DNA from: Stieleria varia
GTDB taxonomy: Bacteria; Planctomycetota; Planctomycetia; Pirellulales; Pirellulaceae
Assembly (NCBI RefSeq): GCF_038443385.1
Contig: NZ_CP151726.1
Coordinates: 1,922,001-1,986,000, forward strand
Length of the DNA stretch: 64,000 nt
Reading direction: 5' to 3'
In this document: piece by piece, positions 27,627-35,158 of the stretch
How positions within the stretch are numbered: position 1 is the stretch's first letter
Layout of the letters: every line of letters starts with the position of its first letter
The notes under the pieces: generated by a model
The model's database searches: none
Seen by the model: the letters and a program-made list of their open reading frames with translations, nothing else
Told to the model about the DNA's origin: nothing
Translations under genes and position numbers: made by a program

Positions 27627-30272
27627 ATGAGACAACCATTTTCGATCCTGCTTCTACTCTGTGGCACTCTGTTTTCGTTTGCGGAGTCGGGTTCGGCTCA
27701 GGACTTCGTCATCATCACTTCCGGCAACGGCTATCTGCTTGACAAAGACAATCAAGTGGCAAAAACCGTTCCGTTCCTCACGTTACTGGACGTTGAATCA
27801 GTTGATGCTCCCTATTTTCAGGTTGACCAAGGTCTGCGAATCCATCGAGACCAAGTTCACCACAGCGAGTACTTCGACTACATCAAAGAGAACCCGACGG
27901 GGGCTCGTCAGGCGTTCCGGACCCTCAGTGAATGCTTCAAGGATGGCGTCGAGTTGGCAGACGCCATCCAGACAGCAAAACGAGCGACCGACCAGATCCG
28001 CGCGGCGTTCAAAGAAGAGACTCCAGCAACGGCATGGTTCCTCCAGACCTTGGCCGGGCTGCAAGACGACGAGGGAGATCTCGATGCAGCAAACGAATCC
28101 CTGGATGAGGCAGAGGCCTTGCTCAAAGATATCGGACAGTTGCGGCATTTGCTGGCGGCCGATGTTTTCAACACTCGCGGCATTGTGAAGGCGCAGGAGG
28201 GCGAGGACCTTGAGGCGATTCGCTTATTCAACGAAGCACTATTGATGCAGATTGCGGATCTTGGCGACACTCATCTCGATGTTGCTGCTGTTCGCTCCAA
28301 CTTGTGTGCTTCGTATGAATCCATCGGCGATACGGCCCAAGCGGTTCGAGCTCAGATTCTGGTAACGCGAATCAATGAGCATGTTTTGCCACCGACCGCG
28401 ATTGAACTGCCCAACGCGTATGGGCGGCTGGGAAGCCTGTACTTAGCCGACGGGCAGTATCAGAAGGCGATCCTAGAATTCCAACGTGCCGTCGATCTCT
28501 ATAGAAGCCATTCCGATCAGGAAGTAGAGATCGTCAGCATTCAGCTGCAGATCGGTGATACGTACGAACTGCTCGAAGAATTGAAACTCGCGGAAGAAAG
28601 CTATGTCGCAGGGTTCGACGAGCTCGATCAGATGGATGCAGCGGATGCGCTAATGTGGCGAAAAGCCATCATCAATCGACAGGGCATGCTGGATCATAAT
28701 CGCGACCAGGACGAGGACGCTATGGCTCACTATGAGCAGGCCGAGAAACTGTACGATCCCGCATCACCGACAAGCGAAGATGCCTACACGTTCGAAAACA
28801 TGGGTGTCTTCTATAGCGACAAAAACGACCAGGACAAAGCGAAGAAACTGTTCGTGAAAGCATTGAAAATCTACGCTGAAACGGACGGCGAAACCAGCGA
28901 AGCCGTATTGCAGGTGGAAGACCTCATCGCAGCATTGGACGGTGCAGCCGATGGTTCTCTAGATGACGTCGTCATGGTGTCGGCACTGAACGCCTACATG
29001 TTCGATGACGACAACAATTTCTTGACCGCAGTTCCGCCCCTGACCGTCTTAGATTGGAATGGACACACCTATGAAACAGAGGAACACTATGGCTACTACA
29101 CTGCGCCCTATGGTGATCAATTTGGCAATGTCGATGAAACACAACTTCGCAGCGGTCGCATGCTACCTGGATACTTTGACTCATCTGCTGAGTTCTTTAA
29201 GGCGATTGTAAAGACCGTCTCGGAAAGCCAAGCAGCCCTGCAATCACGCGATCTCGATGCGGCCGATACTCTCTTAGCAGACGCTCTCAGTCGTTGCATC
29301 GACGAAGTCGGTGAAAAGTCCACGTTGACTCTCTGGGTCCAAATGTTCCAAATCGGACTGCTGGAGTTGACTCAAGGACCTGAGGTGGCCGCCAATGCTC
29401 TGTCAACTCTGAAAGAAACGATCGCGAACCGTGTAAAGGGTGATTATCCCATTGAAATGGATGCGCAGGCAGTCGCCGGATCCTTGCTGATGAGCTTGGA
29501 CGAGCCAGAAGCCGCTGCCGAGAAGTTTCAGACGGCCCGCGAAATTGCCATCGAACGCCTGGGAGAAAACCACGTCGATGTGATGCATTTGAATCGCACG
29601 TACGCTCAAGCTCTGTTTCGCAGTGGTGACATCAGCGGTGCCGAACGCGAGTTGCGAATGAGTCTGGAAATTGCCGAATCCATCTACCCGTCAGACGTCT
29701 CCGAAGTTTACGACGCGAAATTGCAACTATGTCTGGTGCTGACGCAAACGGAGAATCTGGACGAGGCTCTGGACGAGGCTCTGGACGAGGCTCTGGACGA
29801 GGCTCTGGAACGTTTGCAAGATCTGACGGATGATGTCGACGGACTGCAACCAATCAGACGCGCCATGTCGTTCGCGTTGTTGGGTCGCGTCCAGGTCTTG
29901 CTAGAACGCTACGAGGACGCTCGTGAACTGCTACCTACCGTTCTCAAGGAATTGCAGGAAATCGGTGCGGAAATCAGCCCTCCTGCGGCCGCAGTTGTTT
30001 CAGACTTGGGTCGACTGGCAATCGTCGATGAAAAGTGGGACGAGGCGGTCGAGCATCTTTCGAAGGCGGTTTCGATGCACGAGACGATGCAGTCCACCAA
30101 CACGTTCGAATGCGGCAAAGTACGACTCTCTCTCGGCGAGGCCTTTTCAGGTAAGCTCGAGAGAGCGAAAGCCAAGCAGCAGTTCGAAGCCGCAATTGAA
30201 TCGTTTGCGGGAGCAAAACGTCTCGAAAGTGCCGAAGCAAAAGAAGCTGCGACCAGGCTCGCGGAACTCTAG
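27627..30272 (+). CDS. Exported TPR protein with internal duplication
   Basis: 881 residues from the ATG at 27627 (a TTG lies two codons upstream), with a signal peptide ending near SGSAQ. Most of the protein is tetratricopeptide repeats (AYGRLGSLYLADGQYQKAIL, ENMGVFYSDKNDQDKAKKL). Two halves start alike: NGYLLDKDNQVAKTVPFLTL near residue 35 and NAYMFDDDNNFLTAVPPLTV near 455, so the architecture is doubled. An LDEA repeat at about 712-728 comes from a 12-bp DNA repeat. TPR proteins are scaffolds for protein binding; no enzymatic domain is seen. Confidence 0.8.
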   Translation: MRQPFSILLLLCGTLFSFAESGSAQDFVIITSGNGYLLDKDNQVAKTVPFLTLLDVESVDAPYFQVDQGLRIHRDQVHHSEYFDYIKENPTGARQAFRTLSECFKDGVELADAIQTAKRATDQIRAAFKEETPATAWFLQTLAGLQDDEGDLDAANESLDEAEALLKDIGQLRHLLAADVFNTRGIVKAQEGEDLEAIRLFNEALLMQIADLGDTHLDVAAVRSNLCASYESIGDTAQAVRAQILVTRINEHVLPPTAIELPNAYGRLGSLYLADGQYQKAILEFQRAVDLYRSHSDQEVEIVSIQLQIGDTYELLEELKLAEESYVAGFDELDQMDAADALMWRKAIINRQGMLDHNRDQDEDAMAHYEQAEKLYDPASPTSEDAYTFENMGVFYSDKNDQDKAKKLFVKALKIYAETDGETSEAVLQVEDLIAALDGAADGSLDDVVMVSALNAYMFDDDNNFLTAVPPLTVLDWNGHTYETEEHYGYYTAPYGDQFGNVDETQLRSGRMLPGYFDSSAEFFKAIVKTVSESQAALQSRDLDAADTLLADALSRCIDEVGEKSTLTLWVQMFQIGLLELTQGPEVAANALSTLKETIANRVKGDYPIEMDAQAVAGSLLMSLDEPEAAAEKFQTAREIAIERLGENHVDVMHLNRTYAQALFRSGDISGAERELRMSLEIAESIYPSDVSEVYDAKLQLCLVLTQTENLDEALDEALDEALDEALERLQDLTDDVDGLQPIRRAMSFALLGRVQVLLERYEDARELLPTVLKELQEIGAEISPPAAAVVSDLGRLAIVDEKWDEAVEHLSKAVSMHETMQSTNTFECGKVRLSLGEAFSGKLERAKAKQQFEAAIESFAGAKRLESAEAKEAATRLAEL
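29757..29808 (+). repeat. 12-bp in-frame tandem repeat
   Basis: Four copies of ctggacgaggct within the TPR gene, encoding LDEA units. The unit length keeps the frame, so the number can vary without breaking the protein. Confidence 0.9.
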
Positions 30273-30408
30273 CCAGCGCTGGTGTTTAGCCGTCAGGCGA
30301 CTCAGCATCCAAATACGGCTGACAGTTGCTGCATACCTTGAACTTAACGATTACCAGGGGCAAAGACTGATCTGACGTGAATACGCGTATATACGGAATA
30401 CGCGAATA

Positions 30409-30604
30409 GGGACACAGCACTCTAAAGATTGCCGGGCGGGACTTGGCGAATCGCTCCTCAATCTCCTTGCGTCTTCCTAGGGAAACTGAAACAACGAACT
30501 ATCCGCACGTGGTGATCTGTCCCAAGGTGACGAGGATGAGGTGAAGGGATCGTTTCCACCATTGCGGCACTGTCAGCCAACCCTTGAAAAGGGCTGTGTC
30601 CCCG
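30409..30604. repeat. Inverted-repeat-bounded intergenic segment
   Basis: Bounded by gggacacagc at the left and gctgtgtcccc at the right, about 195 bp apart. There is no coding potential. It may be a small non-autonomous element related to the RAYT-flanking repeats. It fills most of the gap 30273-30631. Confidence 0.5.
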
Positions 30605-30631
30605 TTAGTCTCCCCACCGGGCCGTGAACAG

Positions 30632-31624
30632 TTACCTTGATTTCAATCTCGTTGCTCTGACGCTGTACCACCGGGCCGTCTCCTGCCAATTGACCGATTC
30701 GCAAAATTCCGCCAGCGCCTGATAGCGATTCTCGACATCGAATGCTTTGGCGTGATGCATCTTACGCAGACAGACGGGGCACAAGTGGATCGGGTTAGCG
30801 TCAGATTCATCCAGATGATTGGATCCGTTCATGAGACAGTGGTAATGCACACAATGTCTGATACCGAACATGTGCCCTGTTTCATGCGCCAACACCTTGC
30901 AGCTACGTTCAAGCACGAGCTTCTCAGTCTGTTCATCCGGTTGCCTGCCGTAGAACGCCGGGTCGTAGCGAGCAAAGCTGTACACGCCGACTCGATTTCG
31001 AAGGCTCGCTTGCCCAAACACAAAATTCCATTCGGGATCTGGGTACAGGTCTGTCATCGTGACGGCCAGCATACAATAAGCGTCCGCCGGAATTCGATTG
31101 CTCAGCCAAGTCAGAACATCGGTCGACAGCAACTGCCGATGTCCCTCCGGATGTTGACGCGTTTGAATCGGCAAGCCTTCCAATTTGATTCCGGGTAGAA
31201 TCTCCACCGGCAGTGCAAAGAAACGCGAGGCGAAGTCTTGCAGCCGTTTCAGATCAGGAGATTTTCCTTCGTCAAATTCACCCAGTGGTTGGAAATAAAG
31301 CTTGCCTCGAATCAAATCCGGGCGATTGGGTTGCGAGCGGACGTACTGCGCAAACGTTTGACCGAGCTCGGAGTGGTTTGCCAGCCAGTCAGAAGGCCCC
31401 GGTGCGGGCACACTCGAGAATGAGTCGCTGTCGGGGTCAAACGCAAGTCTCAGTTGGGCAGAGATATTCCGCAGTGAGCCGACCGCCGCCGCACGTTGAT
31501 CGGAATCGGGCGGGATGAAAGACGCTGGCTCCGTTTCACCGCGACCGGGAGTGTTCAGGGCGATCGCCATGGCACAGATGCATCCGAGCGAAATGATCAG
31601 GATCAAGCGAGTTCTTATCGTCAT
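30632..31624 (-). CDS. Archaemetzincin-like metalloprotease
   Basis: 330 residues with an N-terminal hydrophobic segment (ILIISLGCICAMAIAL) that may export or anchor it. The catalytic site is HETGHMFGIRHC (from residue 247), followed by a second Cys at 263, Met265 in CLM and a CPVC pair at 282-285. This reproduces the archaemetzincin signature (HExxHxxGxxxC, Cx4C, CxM, then CxxC), in which a second zinc is held by cysteines. Archaemetzincins are putative zinc proteases known mostly from archaea and vertebrates, with bacterial members. Conserved upstream segments (EILPGIKLEGLPIQTRQ, YCMLAVTMTDLYP) agree. Confidence 0.9.
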   Translation of the reverse strand: MTIRTRLILIISLGCICAMAIALNTPGRGETEPASFIPPDSDQRAAAVGSLRNISAQLRLAFDPDSDSFSSVPAPGPSDWLANHSELGQTFAQYVRSQPNRPDLIRGKLYFQPLGEFDEGKSPDLKRLQDFASRFFALPVEILPGIKLEGLPIQTRQHPEGHRQLLSTDVLTWLSNRIPADAYCMLAVTMTDLYPDPEWNFVFGQASLRNRVGVYSFARYDPAFYGRQPDEQTEKLVLERSCKVLAHETGHMFGIRHCVHYHCLMNGSNHLDESDANPIHLCPVCLRKMHHAKAFDVENRYQALAEFCESVNWQETARWYSVRATRLKSR

Positions 31625-31718
31625 CGTGCGAGTAGCCCTATCATTCAGTAAAGGGAGCCTATTGCATCGTCCAGTCTTGATTTGGAGTTAGGACCCGCAT
31701 GCGATAAAGGGGCATGCG

Positions 31719-32552
31719 ATAAAGGGGAAAGGGGGATTAAGCGCGATCTATCGTATGTCGTAGCTTACTTTGGTGATGGCTGCACTGGCGGCGTGTTCGG
31801 TTTCTTTCTTGGCCTTCCTCTTGGGCGTATCGACGACCATGTGCCGGTTCGTTCGCAGGTTTCTTCGATCCATTCTTCGGTGCCATAGGGTCTGCCTCGC
31901 TGAATGCAGGTGTGGATCGCTTCAAGTTCGGATTGTGTCAATGCTTGATTGACCTTATCCGTCCATCCGGGCGTGCGTCTGATGGGCCATGTGGCCAGCA
32001 ACGTGGGGTCGCGGTCACATTTGCGACCCCATCGATGCAGTGATCCAAAGGTCCAATCTTCGGCACGCTTGACCATTCTTGCTCGCAGCGCGTTGCGTTC
32101 CACGTAGCGGCAGACGGTCAAGAAGTGCGCATCGTCCTCGATCGCAAAGCTTCGAAAAGGTCCTTGGTAGAGATGACCGAATCCCTTCTTTTGATTGTGG
32201 GCGTGGTAACGCAGCGTATGAGTTGACGAGAGCCATCCACAGAATTTCCCCATCGCTTTGTCTTTTCTGGGACGCAGGACGAGGTGCCAGTGATTCGGCA
32301 TCAGGCAAAACGAAAAGAGGTCGACGGGGTACTTGTCGAGTCCCTCGCGTAGTGTTTTTAAGAAGGCCTGATAGTCATCAGGCTTGTGGAAAATTTGTTG
32401 TCGATTGTTTCCCCGATTGATGGCATGGTAGAGACATCCCGCTTCATCAGGCCGCACAGTCCGAGGCATCGCAAACCTCCAAGGGTAGTTGATCAACCAT
32501 TGCCTCCATCGTATCGCGGCAGCCGCATAAAAAACACCCCCTTCCCCTTATT
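31719..32552. mobile_element. RAYT element with inverted flanking repeats
   Basis: The transposase gene at 31765-32469 lies between gataaaggggaaaggggg (near 31719) and cccccttccccttattgc (near 32535), which are imperfect inverted repeats. Just outside the left end is tgcatcgtccagtcttgatt, resembling the end of the MITE-like element at 20145. Confidence 0.6.
31765..32469 (-). CDS. REP-associated tyrosine transposase (RAYT)
   Basis: 234 residues from the ATG at 32469 (MPRTVRPDEAG); an ATG 9 codons upstream is less typical. The single-strand nuclease motif HUH is His60-Trp-His62 in LMPNHWHLVLRP, and the catalytic Tyr122 lies in VCRYVERNALRA. GCLYHAINRGNNRQQIFHK is the usual RAYT N-terminus. RAYTs are IS200/IS605-like Y1 enzymes that act on REP hairpins and are usually present once per locus. 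The C-terminus is proline- and lysine-rich. Both active-site motifs are intact. Confidence 0.93.
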   Translation of the reverse strand: MPRTVRPDEAGCLYHAINRGNNRQQIFHKPDDYQAFLKTLREGLDKYPVDLFSFCLMPNHWHLVLRPRKDKAMGKFCGWLSSTHTLRYHAHNQKKGFGHLYQGPFRSFAIEDDAHFLTVCRYVERNALRARMVKRAEDWTFGSLHRWGRKCDRDPTLLATWPIRRTPGWTDKVNQALTQSELEAIHTCIQRGRPYGTEEWIEETCERTGTWSSIRPRGRPRKKPNTPPVQPSPK

Positions 32553-32891
32553 GCTCATCCTTCGCCTCCCCGATGGCGGGTCTCTTGAAAACCACCGGGC
32601 AGGTTGTGCTGCATGAACGAGCGGGTGAAGGATTCGCCGCTGAGACGACGCGTTTCGTAGGAATTCTCGCCCGCCCGGTTTGACACCGCGAGTGCTGTTT
32701 GAAATAGAATCTTTCTGAGTGGACCGGAAGCTCCGAACCAAGTTTTTTGAGACCACCAAAGACCGACAAAGTTCAACGCCCGATTTATGCATGCACTTCC
32801 TGTGCCCCCATAGAGCGCAATTCGCTTAGTTGCAGCATCGCTAGGCTCAGGAACGGTTTACAACAACAACTCGCAATGAAGGGATAGACAT
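32553..32891. other. Intergenic region, no supported gene
   Basis: Short overlapping ORFs exist on the minus strand in two frames but share no recognisable motif. The stretch contains segments such as tcgccgctgagacgacgcgt that look like interspersed-repeat sequence. An AAGGGAT ribosome-binding site for the next gene lies at its right end. Confidence 0.5.
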
Positions 32892-33488
32892 ATGACATCT
32901 GGCAATACCGATGACGTTTCGCTGAGGTCGCGTGTCGAGAGACTAGAACGACAGAACCGCTTGATGCTCGCATGCTTGATATGCGCGTTGCTCGCTGCTG
33001 TCGGCGTGCTCGTTTTGAGAGCCAAGCCGGGAAACGACGGAAAAACTCTGGAAGCGACTCAGATCATTATTAGAGACGCGGACGGAAACAAACGCATCGT
33101 CTTGGGGCCAGCAAATCATTCCGACACGAGTCTTCCACCTGGGCTTTTTGTTTATGATAGGGAAGGCAATTCATGTGTTTTTCTTTCCGCCTCAGAAGGC
33201 AAAGCAGGTGTGCATTTCGAACAGAACGCAAAAGGACGCATGTTCATTGGGATCGGCCAGCAGAAGTTCGCGGGGTTGATGCTGTTCGCCGAAGCTGGAA
33301 AGACGACATCGAACGATGGTCAAATCATTCTCGCCTATGGTGATGATGGCGAAACCATGTTCGGGTTGAACGACAGCAACGGAAACACTCGCGCCATGAT
33401 GATGCTTGACAAGGAGAACGGAGAAAGTCCGGTTTTCCTATTGCAAGATGAGAAAAAGAAAGCGTTTTTCTCCCAGACGCAGCAGTGA
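32892..33488 (+). CDS. Membrane-anchored hypothetical protein with beta-repeats
   Basis: 198 residues. A short charged helix (RSRVERLERQNRL) precedes one transmembrane segment (LMLACLICALLAAVGVLVL). The exposed part carries loosely repeated strands of the form IIIRDADGNKRIVLG, FVYDREGNSCVFLSA and MFGLNDSNGNTRAMMML, each with an Asp/Gly/Asn turn. This pattern occurs in uncharacterised bacterial surface proteins. It has a good ribosome-binding site (AAGGGAT). The family is not recognised and no function is assigned. It stands between two RAYT elements. Confidence 0.75.
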   Translation: MTSGNTDDVSLRSRVERLERQNRLMLACLICALLAAVGVLVLRAKPGNDGKTLEATQIIIRDADGNKRIVLGPANHSDTSLPPGLFVYDREGNSCVFLSASEGKAGVHFEQNAKGRMFIGIGQQKFAGLMLFAEAGKTTSNDGQIILAYGDDGETMFGLNDSNGNTRAMMMLDKENGESPVFLLQDEKKKAFFSQTQQ

Positions 33489-33602
33489 ACTGACGGGGCT
33501 CTCTAGCAATCGGTGCAGAAATCTAAGCACTGTCATGGTCGAACTTTGATTTGGCCGCCTTTGCGAGATACGCGCGTACCTCAAGCGGCATTACAGAACT
33601 CT

Positions 33603-34377
33603 AAGGGGTCAGGCCTCTTTGTTGGGATTTTCCGGGAACCGGACCCGCTTTCGGCCCCTCGGTCGCATGGTCGATTCCAGATGAAGACGGCGGGCAATGC
33701 TTTCAACCCATCCCTCATCGCCCAGCGGCTTGCCACGTTGGGCCGACAGGCGGCACGCGGCCAATTCTTCGTCGCTGAAGCATTGATTGACTCGCTCGGT
33801 CCAACGGGGAAGCCGCGATTTAGGCCAGCGCGAAAGCAGGTTCGGATCCGGAGCGTGCAGCCAGTGCCATAGCGATCCCCAACACCAGTCCTCCGCTCGC
33901 TCGACCAAACCCGCTCGCAACGCGTTGCGTTCGACGTACCGGCAAACCACGAAAAAATGCTCATCGTCTTGGATCGGAAAGCTCTTGTATCGTTGTTGAT
34001 AAACATGTCCCGTGCCGCCCGTGTGGTAGTGCGAATGATACCGCATCGTGTGCGTTCCTCCGACCCGCGCCATGAATCGACTCATCTCCCCATCGACCAA
34101 CGGTCGCAGAACCAGATGGTAGTGGTTGGGCATCAACTGAAAGGAATACAACTCGATTTGGTGAATTTGCAACGCTTCATGCAGGATCCACTCGAAAGCA
34201 GCGTAGTCAGCATCTTTGTGAAAAATCGTCGCTCGCAAATTGCCGCGATTCAGCGCGTGATACAAACCGCCCGCTTCATCGGCACGTGGTGGTCGGGGCA
34301 TGGAGAGGTTCTCCGAAAAGGGACCTTTGACACAGCGTAACCTGCGAAGAACCAAAAACAAAGAGGCCTGACCCCTT
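33603..34377. mobile_element. RAYT element bounded by a perfect 21-bp inverted repeat
   Basis: The left arm begins aaggggtcaggcctctttg at 33603 and its exact reverse complement ends at 34377, 21 bases in each arm. The transposase stop codon lies within the left arm. The region to the right repeats the arm again. Confidence 0.85.
33609..34301 (-). CDS. REP-associated tyrosine transposase (RAYT)
   Basis: 230 residues from the ATG at 34301 (MPRPPRADEAGG), which matches the start of the other RAYT; the ATG at 34361 lies in the flanking repeat. HUH is His60-Tyr-His62 in LMPNHYHLVLRP, and Tyr122 lies in VCRYVERNALRA. The C-terminal part (RRLHLESTMRPRGRKRVRF) is the same as in the fragment at 25637-25866, so this copy or a close relative has moved within this region. 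The last codons overlap the inverted repeat. Both active-site motifs are intact, so it may be active. Confidence 0.93.
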   Translation of the reverse strand: MPRPPRADEAGGLYHALNRGNLRATIFHKDADYAAFEWILHEALQIHQIELYSFQLMPNHYHLVLRPLVDGEMSRFMARVGGTHTMRYHSHYHTGGTGHVYQQRYKSFPIQDDEHFFVVCRYVERNALRAGLVERAEDWCWGSLWHWLHAPDPNLLSRWPKSRLPRWTERVNQCFSDEELAACRLSAQRGKPLGDEGWVESIARRLHLESTMRPRGRKRVRFPENPNKEA

Positions 34378-34456
34378 TGCTTTGTCCTAACCTGCGAAGA
34401 ACCAAAAACAAAGAGGCCTGACCCCTTTGCTTTGTTCTGACCCCTTTGCTTTGTTC
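34339..34456. repeat. 50-bp tandem repeat beside the RAYT element
   Basis: Two copies with a 50-base period, each containing cctgcgaagaaccaaaaac and aggcctgacccctttgcttt, followed by a third partial tgacccctttgctttgttc. This duplicates the right inverted-repeat arm. Confidence 0.85.
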
Positions 34457-34530
34457 ATGCCCCATCCCACCAAGCCGGGCAAGAACGTGGGGCCGCCTTT
34501 CGAATACTCCCAAACCAATGGCGTGTCCAC

Positions 34531-34914
34531 TTAATCCAAATAGCCATACGACGGTGTCTGGTAGCCGTACACTCGCCTCAATAGCGTCGTGGGGCGAGAT
34601 TGAATCAGGGGCGCTGTCATCTGAGCCGGGTATTCGGTTCGTAACCGGACATCCGTGACCAGCCACTCCCAGCTGAATCCCAGCAATTCTCTCAGGGACT
34701 GTTCTTCAAGCGCGATTTCAAAGAGGTCGTGCATCAAGACGGCTTGTTCGTAGTTCGTCGTGGAAAATTCGGTTGACCAGTGCGGATTGCCGATTCGCCA
34801 GTGCTCGACGCGAACCTCCACGTGGTAGGTGTTTTCCAACTGTGCGAAATCCTGAGCCGAAGCCAGGGAAGAAACGCAGACCAGCAATGCCATGGCAGCA
34901 GCAAAGCGAAACAT
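34531..34914 (-). CDS. Small exported hypothetical protein
   Basis: 127 residues from the ATG at 34914, giving the signal peptide MFRFAAAMALLVCVSSLASA. The mature part (YHVEVRVEHWRIGNPHWSTE, FEIALEEQSLRELLGFSW) ends in YGYQTPSYGYLD. It is not recognised. An ATG seven codons upstream would also work. It has no same-strand partner nearby. Confidence 0.6.
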   Translation of the reverse strand: MFRFAAAMALLVCVSSLASAQDFAQLENTYHVEVRVEHWRIGNPHWSTEFSTTNYEQAVLMHDLFEIALEEQSLRELLGFSWEWLVTDVRLRTEYPAQMTAPLIQSRPTTLLRRVYGYQTPSYGYLD

Positions 34915-35158
34915 CGAAAATTCCTTGTATTGCACGGGTGTTTACCACGAGGCGACGTGCCTCGCATAAACGACCAAGCGACAACACAGCGAATTTGTTA
35001 CTCGGCTGTTGCCAGGATTTCAGGCTCTTGCTTGGTTTTGCTGACGTGTTCACTCGATCGCACCGATTCGGCAAGCGTGCGATCGGTCGGGGACAGGAGT
35101 ATCGGTTCCTGCTTGCGCTTTGAATGCCAGCGGGAGCGTGATCTTCACTAAGCGGACG

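Noticed and set aside
32493-32792. Overlapping short minus-strand ORFs
   Set aside because: Two frames are open at once, no ribosome-binding site, and the DNA looks like an interspersed repeat.
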